64,000 nt of DNA from Gambelia wislizenii (GCA_030847615.1 JAUMIR010000014.1:12004501-12068500), one strand, 5' to 3'. Shown: positions 34,829 through 46,550, counted from the stretch's first letter. Program-made: numbers and translations. Notes: generated by a model not told the origin, from the sequence alone.

Positions 34829-35490
34829 GGATAGATATGTTGGAGGGAGAAGATTGTTTACTGGACTGTATTGCATAAATTCTTCATTGATACTTTCAGA
34901 TTTTGTAACCTGCTCTGGCTGAGGCTGTGTACCTGAAAGCCTGTTTTCATCAGCACATAAATGGCAAGAATAAAATAAATCATGAAAACATTACAGCATT
35001 AAATGCTCCTGTTTAGGAAGTTGGTCATCCATCCATGTCCTCTTCCCGGATGTTCCATTCAATTCTCCCACTCATTCAACTGTCAGTCAGCATTCTGTAA
35101 CCACTAGACAAGATTGGATTTCACTACACTATTTGGTCTCTGCCCTTTAATGGGTTTCAGTGGATGGCAAAAATGGGTGGCTGGGATTTGTTTTATTAAT
35201 TTCCCCTGTGATTTCCAATGTCTCCCATACACATTGCCCCCTCGGCTACATAAAGACCCACAATCTAACAATGAGTTCTCTGTTATACTATAGAATGACC
35301 CATATGTTTGCGTGTGTGTATGCACTTACCTGGAGGAACCCAACTAAATAGATTTGGGCAGGTCAGAACCTGTGCCTTTCAATGTATAACCCAGAAGAAA
35401 ACATGCATGTTTCAATCCCAGTAATATTCACTGAAAGTCATGGGCCAAGTGCTTTTAACATATAATACAGTACTCATATAATTCTCTGTA

Positions 35491-35717
35491 TAGTCGGACC
35501 CCCATATCTGCGGGGGTTCAGTTCCCGGACTTACCGCAGATACAGAAAGAGGTAACAGAGAACCCCTATTAAAATAAAAGACTTCTGGTAAGAAGCCTAC
35601 CATAGAGTTGCCTCAGAGGCATTTTCCAGCACAATTCTATGGTATGTGGGCCTCTTTAGTGTCCCGTGGATAACTGAAACTGTGCATATTAGTTCTGCGG
35701 ATGCAGGGGTCCAACTG
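35491..35717. mobile_element. Tigger-like DNA transposon
   Basis: Ends TAGTCGGACCCCCATAT (first base changed from C) and GGGGTCCAACTG, TA on both sides (35489-35490, 35718-35719). The middle has GTTCAGTTCCCGGACTTACC, shared with the copy at 12928. Confidence 0.75.
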
Positions 35718-35727
35718 TATTTATAGC

Positions 35728-35863
35728 AGGAGTGTGGATCATGTGGCCCTCCAGATGCTGCTAAAGTGCAACTCCCAACATGCCTCACCACTGGCCATGC
35801 TGGCTAGGGATACTGGGACTTGTAGTCCAGCAACATCTGGAGGCTTGCATGCTTTCCACACCT
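35728..35863. mobile_element. hAT-type foldback MITE
   Basis: The left end CAGGAGTGTGGATCATGTGG pairs imperfectly with the right end (complement CAGGTGTGGAAAGCATGC). The arms share CCTCCAGATG/CATCTGGAGG, and the centre holds GGCCATGCTGGCTAGGG. No clear 8-bp duplication was found. Confidence 0.6.
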
Positions 35864-36577
35864 GACTTACACTGTGAGTGGGACCCCAAAAAAACTGTCA
35901 CATATCTGTGTTTCAGACTTTGGCTTAACTGAGTTATTCCAGCCCCCCAAATGAAGAGGCTTCCAATAATATATTAATCTACCTAGGGTGACAGATTTAA
36001 GATTCCCAACAGAATCAGCTGCAACAGACAGAGCAATACCAGTTCTGGTTGTGCAGTAATTAACATCACAAACTGTTTATGACCTTTTGAATAAATTGTT
36101 CCTTTCTGCAGTCAAAGCTGTTAAACACATTAGAAACATAATTCAAAAGGAAAGCGGGGGTGGGTGGGTGGGTTAGGAGAGAAGCTGGGATTAACTCTCT
36201 CATTAAATGTTCTTCATGCAAGAAAGAACATGGGCAAGGGGACCTTTGTGTTGGGGGGAGAGGGAGTAAGCTGTATATCTCCTATCTTTGCACCCTGGGT
36301 CCTGCCTGCCTGTCCCTCACCAAGCATTCAGAGTTGAGAATTATTATTCAAGCAGAAGGTTGTTTTCCTTGTCTGAGAAACAGTCAGTTCATGTAGCACC
36401 GAAGATGGCAAGTGCAGAGTGTCATTCTTAAAAAGCCCTCTTCCTTTTTCTTTAATTTAAAGAAATTCCCTGCAAGTAGAAAACTAGCACTTCAAGAACA
36501 AGGCTACACAATAAGAACCTCATCCTCCATAGTGCTAAGACTTATTTTAAAACTGGAAATAGGTACACACATTTAGA

Positions 36578-37706
36578 ATAGAATCATAGAATCATAGAAT
36601 TGCAGAGTTGGAAGAGACCACGAGGGCCATCCAGTCCAACCCCCCTGCCACGCAGGACATCTTGATCAAAGCATCCCCGACAGATGGCCATCCAGCCTCT
36701 GTTTAAAGACCTCCAAGGAAGGAGACCCCACCACGCTCCGAGGGAGTGTGTTCCACTGCCGAACAGCTCTTACTGTCAAAAAGTTCCTCCTCATGTTGAG
36801 GTGGAATCTCTGTTCCTGGAGCTTGCACCCATTGCTCCGTGTTCCAGTCTCTGGAGCAGCAGAAAACAAGCCTGCTCCATCCTCAGCGTGACATCCCTTC
36901 AAATACTTAAACAGGGCTATCATATCGCCTCTAAACCGTCTTTTTTCCAGGCTAAACATACCCAGCTCCCTAAGTCTCTCCTCATAAGGCATGGTTTCCA
37001 GACCTTTCACCATTTTAGTTGCCCTTCTCTGGACACGCTCCAATTTGTCAATATCCTTTCTGAATTGTGGTGCCCAGAACTGGACACAGTATTCTAAGTG
37101 AGGTCTGACCAAGGCAGAATAGAGTGGCACTATTACTTCCCTTGATCTAGACACTATACTTCTATTGATACAGCCCAAAATTGCATTGGCCTTTTTAGCT
37201 GCCGCATCACACTGTTGGCTCATGTTCAACTTGTGGTCTACTAGGACTCCTAGATCCCTTTCACATGTAGTCTCATTCAGCCAGGTCTCTCCCATCCTAT
37301 ATTTATGCATTTCATTTTTCCGCCCTAAATGCAGTACTTTACATTTCTCCGTATTAAATTTCATTTTTTAGCTTTGGCCCAGCTCTCCAGTCTATCCAGG
37401 TCATTCTGAATTTTGATCCTGTCCTCTAGGGTATTAGCTACTCCTCCCAATTTGGTGTCATCTGCAAATTTGATAAGTATGCCCCTAATTCCCTCATCCA
37501 AGTCATTGATAAAGATGTTGAATAGCACTGGGCCCAGGACAGAACCCTGTGGCACCCCACTGGTCACATCTTTCCAAGACGAAGAGGAGCCACTGCTGAG
37601 CACCCTTTGGGTTCGGCCGGTCAACCAATTACAAATCCATTGAATAGTTAACTTGTCTAGCCCACATTCTACAAGCTTGTTTGCAAGAATGTCATGGGGA
37701 ACCTTG
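36578..37706 (-). pseudogene. CR1 ORF2 (RT) 3' half
   Basis: Two overlapping minus-strand frames cover the end of the RT core and the tail: 37624-37361 carries [20 protein letters not shown] and an intact FADDTKLGG box; 37364-36666 carries the tail to DGHLSGML. One base is missing in an A run near 37366 relative to the copy at 5691, joining the frames out of phase. The 3' end at 36578 has three terminal repeats. The 5' side stops abruptly at 37706, in the sequence encoding the RT. It is close to 5691 and 53094 in sequence, so probably the youngest CR1 subfamily here. Confidence 0.9.
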
Positions 37707-38164
37707 TAGACATATACAATACAGAGAGGGGGGGCATTTCAATTCAGAACATCACAGCCTCTCTGATTCATTCCTGTTTGGTGGGATAAGTTTTAAAGTA
37801 TGAATTCACTGTTTTTAACATGCATTGGTTTTAAATGTGCTTTTTATAGGTGTTATGTGCTTTTAGCTGGTGTTATGGGCCCAAGTTGTATTTTAATGTG
37901 TTCTTGTTTGCGTTTTGATCCACAGGGAGAGGCAGGTAAGAAATAAAAATTAAACCAATTATTGAGTCAACACATGAGTAAATCAATCCTGTTGATCCAA
38001 TGGGTCTGCTTTAGTCAGGAGTAACAACAAGATTGAAGACATCATTGTTATTACAGTATTGTGATTATTGAGGTGCCATCTCCTTCAGGCATTTTGGATA
38101 AAAAGGGAGAATGTCTGGATTCATAGATTTAAGACCCTAACACCACACGGCCTCAACTTAGGGC

Positions 38165-38330
38165 CTTACCGTATGACATTATCCTTCCTCCGGCGTTCTT
38201 TCGTTCCGGTCCTGTGGGGGACCAAGGTAAGACCTTGCTAATGGGTTTTTCTGGTTAGCAAAAAAATGTGGTTTTACTTCAGTCCCTCACAGGACCAGAA
38301 TGAAAGAACGTTGACATCACGCGGTAAAGC
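38165..38330. mobile_element. Foldback MITE with CTTACCG ends
   Basis: The left arm CTTACCGTATGACAT, then CGTTCTTTCGTTCCGGTCCT, is complementary to AGGACCAGAATGAAAGAACG followed by ATGTCA-like sequence and GCGGTAAAG at the right. It forms a ~60-bp imperfect hairpin with a short AT-rich loop. Not related to the other MITE families here. Confidence 0.65.
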
Positions 38331-39258
38331 AACGCAGAAGATGGAATGTTCCTGCTTCCCTGCTTCTTTTCTTTGGAGTGCAGTAAGGCCCTTAGTCTTC
38401 CACTGAAGAATGCTGGAAACTGAGGGTTTAAAATGGACACCTTGGATACAGTTCAGTTTCACCTGAACTGACCAACTAAAAAAGGTGGATGCTGAAACAT
38501 CTTGCTCATTTTATATATTTTTTCTGTTTTGTTAATCACTTCAACAAAAGCACACACACACACACACATATGCAATCTCTCTCTATATATATGTGTGTGG
38601 GGGGTGTAGATTGTTTAATATAGATGCAACAGATATCTGTATGCATATGGTTGCATTTATTAGCATGATTAACCAACAGAGCCAAAAAAGTTGTCATAAC
38701 GTGTTTCAGCTTTCTGCCTTCTTGCAGCCATGCAAAATAACACTGAGGTATACTCAAGGTGGCAGTTAAGAATGGAGAGGGGGGAGCACTCCAAAACAGA
38801 TGGTGATATTATACATTATTGTCCAGTCTGAGACCAGGTGGTGTGTAAGGCTTGAGGGTTGCACAGGGCCCCTGAGCCTAACTGTACAGCCCCTTAAGGA
38901 CCCTTGATGCCCCCCCAAAAGACCCTTTTAAAAATTAAAAATTCAATCTAATTTCCAGGTGACTTTTCACCTGAAATCTGGCCAAATTAACAGAAAACCA
39001 GCTACAAATGTGGCACTTTACCTCCCCCATCCCCAAAGCCTCCCAAAACTCTGGGGGGAGGATCACCACAAAAATTGTAGAAAACCAGCCCAAATGGGGG
39101 CTGGCACCAAATACAATGGTGCAGCCTATCCGGGGTGGTGGGTGGCAGAAATTGTCCCCACCCAATTTGCAGCTCCCCAGCCCTGTGTTAAGGTTTTAAG
39201 TTTTTGTACCTGGAAATCTTATCCTTTCTCCAAAACACTTTTAACAAATGGAACTTCA

Positions 39259-39722
39259 TAGACTCATAGAGTTGGAAGAGACCAAAAGGGGCATCTAGAC
39301 CAACCCCCTGCCATGCAAGAATATACAATCAAATCATTCCCGACAGACGGCCATCCAGCCTCTGTTTAAAAACCTCCAAAGAAGGAGACTCCATCACACT
39401 CCCAGGCAGCGCATTCCACTTCCGAACAGCTCTTCCTGTCAGGAAGTTGTTCCTAATGTTTAGGTGGAAATTCTTTTCCTGTAGTTTGAACCCATTGCTC
39501 CATGTCCTAGTCTCTGGAGCCTCAGAAAGCAAGCTTGCTCCATCCTCAGTATGACATCCCTTCAGATATTTAAACATGGCTATCATGTCCCCTCTCAACC
39601 TTCTCTTCTCCAGACTAAACATGCCCAGCTCCCTAAGCCATTCCTCATACGGCATGGCTTCCAGACCTCCCACCATTTTGGTTGCCCTTCTCTGGACATG
39701 TTCCAGCTTCTCAATATCCTTT
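39259..39722 (-). mobile_element. CR1 3' part, older subfamily
   Basis: The minus-strand frame (39676-39329) reads [20 protein letters not shown], then KNFHLNIRNNF and RLDGRLSGMI. It uses the TTTGAACCCATTGCTCCATG and ATTTAAACATGGC variants of the older subfamily. The tail has a single CATAGACTCATAGA repeat. Confidence 0.85.
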
Positions 39723-39778
39723 CAGTTCCCAAACTGAAAAATACTACTGTGAATGTGTACAATACATGTGCATGTAGA

Positions 39779-40030
39779 CAGTCAGACTGCCGTATCTGCA
39801 GAGCCAATATCTGCAGTTTTCGTTATCCGCGGGACACAAAACAGCACACCTGCAATAGAGTCTCCCTAGAAAATGCCTAGAGAGGCATCCTCTCTACACA
39901 TTCTCTAGGTCCTCTATAGTATTTTTAATCAAAAGTCCCATTATTTCAATGGCGTTCAGTGTTAACCGCTGTTTCCAGTATCCATGGTAAGTCTTGGAAC
40001 CGAACCCCCATGGATACAGGGGTCCGACAG
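39779..40030. mobile_element. Tigger-like DNA transposon
   Basis: Ends CAGTCAGACTGCCGTATC and GGGGTCCGACAG. TA is intact on the right only. The interior GAAAATGCCTAGAGAGGCAT matches 29410. Confidence 0.75.
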
Positions 40031-40111
40031 TATATAAATAAATATATACACACATGTATGTATCTATGTATGAGTGTGTATAAACATACATATACAGTAT
40101 GTGTGTACATT

Positions 40112-40138
40112 AGTGTGTGTGTGTGTGTGTGTGTGTGT
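40112..40138. repeat. (GT)n microsatellite
   Basis: About 13 GT units just beyond an AT-rich tract; it may still be length-variable. Confidence 0.9.
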
Positions 40139-41529
40139 GCCTTCAACTTCAACTCATGGTGAAATTATTCCCCTATATCACACTGTTTTATATGCAAAAC
40201 CAGACCTAATAGGATGGGAGCAGACATTCCATGCATGGTTATTGGCCAGTTTCTAGCAAATGACCTCAGGCTTTTATCTTGCTGGGATTTGCACCAAAGA
40301 AGGTGGTTTGAGTGGACCTGATCCAGGAAGGCCCCTTCTGTTCTTAAGAAAATGGCACATACATGAGATCTCCTGGCTACTACTCAAATTTTTTGGAAAT
40401 TCAACCATCAAGGGACCACGCTGGGTATAGTAAGAAAAGACAATGATGGAGGCAACACTGAGGAAGGCCCATCCCTGCAGGCCACAATCAGCTACAGTTG
40501 TGTAGTATGTGGGGAAATCATTATTGTAATGCAATGCAATACAATCTTGTGTATCCCATGTTGAGCTCAGCTTAGGAATTTTCCCTGCATGCATCAGTTT
40601 CTTCCACTTCCCCTTCACTTTTCACTAGGCAATTTCAGCCAATTGGAGCAATGGGTCATTCATCACATGACCTAATTTAAATACCGGTATTATGACACTT
40701 TGTTTAAGTTCTTTTTAAGTTAAGTCTCCATGTGGCTGGAGCCATGTTATTGTTGCTGTTGTTGTTTTTGAGTTCCTTTCAAGTCACCATGTAGCCCACA
40801 CCGCTCTAGGCTGGGTGAGTCTATTCTACCCTAAATCCTCTTAGTTAGTTAGGAACCTTTTTTAAAGTTTGTTTTAATACACAGTATAGATTAAGATTGA
40901 TACCTTCAGTTAACTTTTGATAAGATCAACCTCCAGCAGAAGCATACCATAGAATCATGCTGGAGAACCCAAAAAATGGTTAGAGAGAACATATTTATTA
41001 ATCCGCCAATAATCAAATCCACAAGGGCTTAAACCGCAAACGTGGAGGGTCAACTATCTTCTTTTTTCCACCCACCCTGCCAGTATTTACAGCCCCAGGT
41101 CTGAGCCACAAGGTGCAGAACATGCTGACTGGATCATGTGCTACTCCATCTGAGCAGTGGCAAGGGTGGGCGTCTTTCCTGCAATACTGTTGCACCCTTA
41201 ATCAATCTCAGCTGTTTAGGCTGGCTGTCTTGGGAAACTTTTATGACAGAGCTTAAATTTTATGGCTGGTTTTGCAAGTGACTGCAGCCTTCCTAGATTG
41301 AGACATGCCTCTTTGTGCTGTTTTCCTTGCCCACTGGTGACAAACCTCACAGGGAAAATTGGAGCCCTCCATGGGCGAGATAATGGGTGAGGGAGAGGGA
41401 CCTTGGCAGCCTCTGCAAGCCAGATTCCATATTCCTTTCAGGGACCAAAACAATCCTCTTCTGAAAGAGTGCAGTAAAGAAATGCAGGGGCAATTCCACT
41501 GACTATGAAACAAATCCCCATGGCCATAT

Positions 41530-41615
41530 TGTAGTGACTTCTTTATTGGGCCAATCCAAAAGGCATAAAATAAAGCACATACGTTTCCAGAGCTGACAGG
41601 CTTCTTCATCAGGCA
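41530..41615 (-). mobile_element. Penelope-like candidate terminal repeat
   Basis: On the minus strand: GCCTGATGAAGAAGCCTGTC, CTGGAAACGTATGTGC and GGCCCAATAAAGAAGTCAC. Three related pieces occur at 52024, 59625 and 62622. The CTGATGA..GAAA spacing and AATAAAG end are reminiscent of Penelope-like element terminal repeats; this is inference only. Confidence 0.4.
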
Positions 41616-41783
41616 AATGACAAAGAAGCCTGTGAGGTTGGAAAGTTAGCTCAATGCATATTAAGCTTTTGTGGTTGGCCTGGTCAATGCATCACCACAA
41701 TATGGGCTTTGTAATAATCAAAAAACCCCACTGTTTGACACAAATGGGTGAGGACCAACAAACTGGGTGCTTCCAGATAGATA

Positions 41784-42021
41784 CAATAGGACCCCCATAT
41801 CCACTGATTCATTATCCACAGGACACAAAACAGCACACCTACCATAGAGTCTTCCTAGAAAATGTGTCCTCTCTAGCCATTTTCTAGGTCCTCCAAGGCA
41901 ACTCTATGGTATTTTAAACCGGATGTCCCATTTTTTTCAATGGCATTCGCTATTATCCACATTTCAGTATCCAGACACACACACCCAGAACCAGTCCCCA
42001 GTGGATACGGAGGTCCTACTG
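41784..42021. mobile_element. Tigger-like DNA transposon
   Basis: Ends CAATAGGACCCCCATATCC and GGAGGTCCTACTG, with TA at 41782-41783 and 42022-42023. The interior CTCTAGCCATTTTCTAGGTC matches 29410 and 39779. Confidence 0.8.
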
Positions 42022-42423
42022 TATTTCTTACAAATACAGTTAAAATAGCAGCTGCCATGTTAGGGGGGAGGGGAAATTGCATAGGACAATTAAGACCACT
42101 AAACACATTGACTTCCAGTTGTTGTGATCTTACTTGTTACCTTATCCTGCACCAGACATTAAGATGGGAAAAGCCATGAAGCTTCCAAGTAACTTTTTTC
42201 AAGACTCTACACGGATCACTACAAGCACCAGACACACTGACAAGTCCTGATCTCCCATCTAATGAATTTTGGTTTCAAAGAAAAAAAGAGGTGTGACACA
42301 CAAACATACCACCTCTTCCTTTGGATTGGCATAATGAGTACACACCCTCCCACACACCTGTGCCTTCTTCCACTAGATTGGCATAATGAGTGCCAGACCC
42401 AAACAAAACTGAGAGCTCTCTGA

Positions 42424-42450
42424 ATGTGTGTGTGTGTGTGTGTGTGTGTG
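42424..42450. repeat. (TG)n microsatellite
   Basis: About 13 TG units forming the tail of the reverse-oriented 5S SINE that follows. Confidence 0.9.
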
Positions 42451-42451
42451 T

Positions 42452-42690
42452 ACGTGTACACCTTCAAGTCACCTGTTGACTTAGGAATTTCCTGACCCCA
42501 GGAATTTCATAAGTTTTCTTAGGCAAGGAATACTCAGATGTGGTTTCAGCAGTTCCTTCCTCTGAAATATAGCCTGCATTTCCTGATGTTCATTGACAGT
42601 CTCCCATCCAAGTACTAACCAGGGCTGACCCTGTTTAGCTTCTAAGATCAGATGGGATCTCCAGGTATTTAGGTCGCACATCTACCTGAA
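42452..42690 (-). mobile_element. 5S rRNA-derived SINE, near full length
   Basis: In reverse orientation the 5S-like head is well preserved: AGTCTCCCATCCAAGTACTA, ACCAGGGCTGACCCTG and TAGCTTCTAAGATCAGATGG. The tail is CACCTTCAAGTCACCTGTTG next to the (TG)n run. A retrotransposed chimera of 5S rRNA and a Bov-B-like tail, not a 5S gene. Confidence 0.88.
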
Positions 42691-42959
42691 GCCAAACAAA
42701 TCCTGAAGTACTAGAAAATTCAAACCAGCACTGGATGTCAGTAATACACTTAACAAGAATGAACTGTTAAGAGAGAGGCGCTCTTGATCCTTCAAAAGGC
42801 AGATCAGGGGACAGAGATCCAACCAGTGAGGAATGGACACTTCCCTTGAAGACTCAGGTTCATGGCCTCAACCTTTAACCCACATGCTCAGGTTCTGATG
42901 GTGGCCAGATGTTTACACAGCTAAGGACGGTGTGCCAATGATCCCTGTTCCTGGACATG

Positions 42960-43418
42960 TGGAAGTTTACACCACATTTGGAGTATCAGATGTAATCTGA
43001 ACACTAAACTGCCTTTGGAAAGTATTCAGAAGCTTCTGCTAATCCCGGATGCAGCAGCCAGACTATGCATCATGGAATACACACCTCCCTTGTTGCAACA
43101 GCTTCACAGGATACTGGTCTGGTACACGCATGATTCAAGGTCTTGGTTATGTCCTGTATGACTTTTGAGTACAGGCTATTAGAAAGCGCATACTTTCCTT
43201 TGTGAAGGGGCCTGAGCTTTGGTTGAAGCCTTTAGCCTGTTCAGCTGCCCTTAAAGGCACATGTGGTGCATACATGAAACAGGGCCTGCTTGGTGGCCAC
43301 TCTCCGACAGTGGAACTCCCTCCACGTGGAGACCAGGTTGGCCTCTTCCGTGTTTTCCTGTTGTCCTTCCTCTCACAGAAAGGCACCTCCCTATTTAGGC
43401 TGGCCTTTGGCATCTAAA
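42960..43418 (+). mobile_element. L2/CR1-clade LINE ORF2 tail, decayed
   Basis: The translated traces include a motif like AARLCIMEYTPPLLQQLHRI and a last frame 43202-43417 ending SFLSQKGTSLFRLAFGI, with the layout of an L2-type ORF2 C-terminus. Several stops and shifts break it. No clear 3' tail. Confidence 0.4.
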
Positions 43419-43425
43419 CTACGGC

Positions 43426-43644
43426 GGCTGCCACACTGCAGAAATAATCCAGTTTGGCACCACTTTAACTATCCTGGCCCCATCCTATAGAAGCCTGGGA
43501 TTGGTAGATTGTTGTGGCACCAGAGCTCTCTGACAGAGAAGGCTAAATATCCCACAAAACTATAAATCCTAGAATCCCATAGCATGGAGCCATGGCAGTT
43601 AAAGCGGTCTCAGACTGCATTGTTTTTGCAGTGTGGCAGCAGCC
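43426..43644. mobile_element. Foldback MITE, near complete
   Basis: Ends GGCTGCCACACTGCAGAAAT and the complement of TGCAGTGTGGCAGCAGCC. The arms CACCACTTTAACT and AGTTAAAGCGGT, and the central GCCTGGGATTGGTAG / ATAAATCCTAGAATCCC, are complementary across 219 bp. Best-preserved member of this family here. Confidence 0.85.
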
Positions 43645-43944
43645 TTCATTACTGCTGAAGAGGGTTGTTGCTTATTTTTTAATTGACTCGTGCTTTGACC
43701 TTTTTGTCTGAAACAAACCTTTAAGACAAAAGGAAATACACTTAAAAAACAACACCATGGGTAAAAAAAAACAACAGTTTGTTACATGAGTGTCCTTGAG
43801 TGCTCTTTTGTGGCAGAAAGGCCATATACAATGTTAACAAAACAAACAGCCAAACAATGGCTCCAAGAATATCGTGTGCTTTTGTTTTCAGGTGACCTGC
43901 TATCTCTCCAAGTGGCATTCCCTCACAGGCAGAAGACAATGCCT

Positions 43945-44575
43945 CTATGTGCTATGTTTCAGAGGAAGGAGCTGGCTGAACCACGTCTGAGGACTCCTTG
44001 CCTAGGAAAACCCGATGAAATTCATGGGGTCGCCATAAACATGTGGAAAAGTGCCTTTTTGGACTGTCACTCCCAAAATCTGGAAGTGGCAGTCTGAAAA
44101 GAAGAACCTTCCTCAAACTGAGAAGGACTGCCAAGGAAAACCAGGGGCTGTAGGCTCTGTTTCAGAGGAAGGAACTGGCAAAAGCACCTCTGAGTCTTCC
44201 TTGCCTAAGAAAACCTTGTGAAATGCAGGGAGTCACCTTACGTTGACAGGCAACTTGAAGGCACAGACACACACAGGATTTGACTTGGTCTCTTTTCCCA
44301 AATGCCACAGGCTAGAACTTCTAGAGCATGGAAAAGGTGACTTTTTGGACTGTCATACCCAGAATCCCCCAGCCAGCTATTCTGAAAGTGGCAGCCTAAA
44401 AAGAAGACCTTTCCCCAAGCCCAGGACTGCCAAGGAATGCCAGGGGCTATAGGCTCTGTTTCAGAGGAAGGAACTAGCAAAACCATCTCTGAGTATTATT
44501 TTCCTAAGGAAACCCTATGAAATTCATGGGACCACCACAAGTGCAGCAGGCAACTGGAAGGCAAATACACACACA
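43945..44575 (+). mobile_element. Three 5S-SINE tail fragments, partly tandem
   Basis: Three copies of the SINE tail occur at about 43950-44045, 44143-44275 and 44438-44575, each with TTTCAGAGGAAGGA[A/G]CTGG, a CCTAAGAAAACC-like block and AATTCATGGG. The last two are preceded by a shared segment (TTTTTGGACTGTCA.., GGACTGCCAAGGAA) and are about 297 bp apart, as in a tandem duplication. Short (CA)n tails follow the second and third. Confidence 0.7.
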
Positions 44576-45005
44576 CAACACACATATATACACACACAGA
44601 GTTTCATTTCTGATACAAGCCTTTGTGTATTTGACAGTCTGGCTTCTTTAAATAAATCTGCCAACTAGCATGCTGAGAATACCGTATACACTTTTACTAG
44701 CTCAGGGTAAGGCAGTTTAGTTGGTTGACACAGTCATTTTTGCCTTGGTATTCTGATCCATGATTTGGAGAAAAAGATGGGACATTAACAACAGTTCTCA
44801 TCATCATCTTCATCATCTCCATTTCACAGCCTCCCAAGTATTATCAACTGGAGTATTGGACCATCTTTGATTAGGACCCTGCTCAAGAATCGAGAAATCA
44901 GCCAGGTATCACTGGATAAGGTGGCAAGTTTCAAGTGGGACAACTTTAATTATTGCTTATAATCATTATTCTTTGCATTATCGCTATTGTTATTGTGATA
45001 ATGCA

Positions 45006-45254
45006 AAGCGTAGTGGTTTGAGCCTTGGACTCAGACTCTGGGAGACTAGGGTTCGCCCTCCCTGCCTGGCCATGGAAACCCACTGGGTGACTTTTGGCAA
45101 GTCACACACTCTCAGCCTCAGCGGAAGGCAGCGGCTCTCTCATTTAGAGAAGGCAAAGGCTTCCTCTGAACTCAGCCTTGCCCAGAAAAGCCCCAAAAGT
45201 TCCCCCTTAGAGTGGCCGTAAGTACAAAAATCACTTGATGGCAGGCGACAACAA
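45006..45254 (+). mobile_element. Sauria SINE, full length
   Basis: Head GCGTAGTGGTTTGAGCCTTG with a B-box-like GGTTCGCCCTCC, GGAAACCCACTGGGTGACTT in the middle and the tail AAAATCACTTGATGGCAGGC ending in AACAAAG. It is the last SINE before the VAV2 exon, on its intron side. Confidence 0.8.
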
Positions 45255-45280
45255 AGTTTTGTGATTCATCTCTCCTCTCA

Positions 45281-45440
45281 CCCAGGACTGGTTTAAGAAA
45301 TTGGGGGGCTGCCACGCTTTATTGGGGGGGGGCATATGTTCGTCTCAGAACCGAACCCATTCACAGTACAGGCTATTCAGATCATTACTACGAGTGCTTC
45401 TGCAGGAGGAGGTTTCCGACGGGGTCCCCACAACGAGGGG
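45281..45440 (+). repeat. CpG-island-associated repeat, copy 1
   Basis: It starts AGGACTGGTTTAAGAAATTG, passes a G run and CATATGTTCGTCTCAGAACC, then CAGGCTATTCAGATCATTAC, TGCAGGAGGAGG and a CCCCACAACGAGGGGCCC block. Copies lie at 46361, 46601 and 63748. This copy lies in VAV2 intron 1, 160 bp beyond the splice donor. Family unknown. Confidence 0.7.
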
Positions 45441-45599
45441 CCCTCAGAGCAGCCCTGCCCTCACCCGGCGCCCCCTGCCGGTTCCTTGCCCCCTTCTGGC
45501 TGCGCTCCTCGCCCCAAATCTCCCCCTCGGGCGGGCCCCCCAGGGCCGGGGCCCCCCACCCTCCCTCCCTCTCTTGGCGGTGGCGACGGCCGGGCTCAC

Positions 45600-45803
45600 C
45601 TGGGACATCTGGGGCCGGAAGTTGATGTCCTTGAGGTCGACGGAGCCGGGGGCCAGGTGGTGGAGGAGCTGGCAGAGGAGGACGCCGTCGCGGAGGGCCT
45701 GGGCCAGCTCGAAGGGCACGGCCGAGGGCCAGACCACGCGGTGGCCGGCCGGCAGCACCCCGCACTCGATCAGCCAGCGCCCGCACTGCCGCCACGCCTC
45801 CAT
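45600..45803 (-). CDS. VAV2: VAV2 first coding exon
   Basis: Exon 1 of a Vav-family guanine nucleotide exchange factor for Rho/Rac GTPases, a cytosolic adaptor acting downstream of receptor tyrosine kinases. It encodes 68 residues, [15 protein letters not shown]... to ...NFRPQMSQ, the first half of the calponin-homology domain. Typical Vav signatures are [18 protein letters not shown] and [19 protein letters not shown] and LKDINFRPQ fit VAV2 as I remember it better than VAV1 or VAV3. The start ATG (45803-45801) has a strong context (GCGGCCATGG). The exon ends CAG at 45600, followed by GTGAGC (45599-45594), a consensus donor, with the intron in phase 0. No exon 2 (which should start FLCLKNIR) was found to the left, so intron 1 spans at least the remaining 45.6 kb. 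Confidence 0.93.
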
Positions 45804-46360
45804 GGCCGCCCGGAGCAAGGAGGGAAGGAGGCCGGCGGGCGGGTGGGCTCAGGCGGCGGGCCGGCCCGGGAGGCGGCGGGCAGCCATGGGCAGCCGGGCG
45901 GCGGGAGGCGGCGGAGGCGAGCGGGCTCCGGGGTGGCTCCTCGGCCCCCACCCCGCCGGGCTTCAAGGCTGCGCGCCCGGGCGGAGGAAAGGGCTGCCCC
46001 GACCGAGCCCCGGTGGCGCCCCCCGGCGGCCCCGCATCCCCCCTCAGGGGCAGGAGCAGGAGGAGGGGGGAGACGCTCCGCAGGGACCCCCGCTCTTCTG
46101 GGCCGCCCCGCCGCCGCCGCCGCTGGGGCCAAGGCGTCCGGGAGCTGCTCCGGGAGCCCGCGGCGCTTCGCCTGCCCGTCCCGGGAACAAAGAGGCGGAG
46201 GAGGCGGGCGAGAGGCTCCCAAACTCCGGCTGTGCCGCCGCCGAGCCCGGCCCCGCTTCCTCTCCAACCGGGGGGGGGGGCGAGCGAGAGAGAGAGGCGG
46301 CTCCCGTCCCTCCCTCTCTCCGCCCCCTCCTCCTCTCGGGCTCCGGCGGCGGGGCGGGGC

Positions 46361-46550
46361 CGCTTCGAGGAATTCGGGGGGGCCCTGCAACACTTGAACT
46401 TGCCCCCCCTCGGCTCACCTCAGAACCCAGCCTCGCCACAGGACCGCCTGCTCAGACAGAGCATGGCCGACAGCGTTTGGGCAGGAGGAGGGTTGGGGGG
46501 GGACCCACAACGACAGGGGGGGGCTGGGGCTGCGGGACCCTGGCCTCGGG
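46361..46550 (+). repeat. CpG-island-associated repeat, copy 2 (GC-shifted)
   Basis: It aligns with copies 1 and 3 but is much more GC-rich: CGAGGAATTCGGGGGGGCCC, a CTCACCTCAGAACCCAG block where the others have CATATG..CTCAGAACC, then CACAGGACCGCCTGCTCAGA, GCAGGAGGAGGGTTGGG and ACCCACAACGACAGGGG. It lies inside the CpG island, upstream of VAV2. Copy 3 starts 240 bp later, so the two look like a tandem pair. Confidence 0.6.

Noticed and set aside
35728..35863. A perfect 8-bp target duplication for the hAT-type MITE
   Set aside because: The flanks ATTTATAG and ACTTACAC do not match, so only the palindrome supports the call.
36684..37643. Plus-strand open frames such as 36684-37097 and similar ones at 5798, 21224 and 53194
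   Set aside because: They are the antisense of CR1 ORF2 and recur at each CR1 copy because the CR1 sequence recurs.
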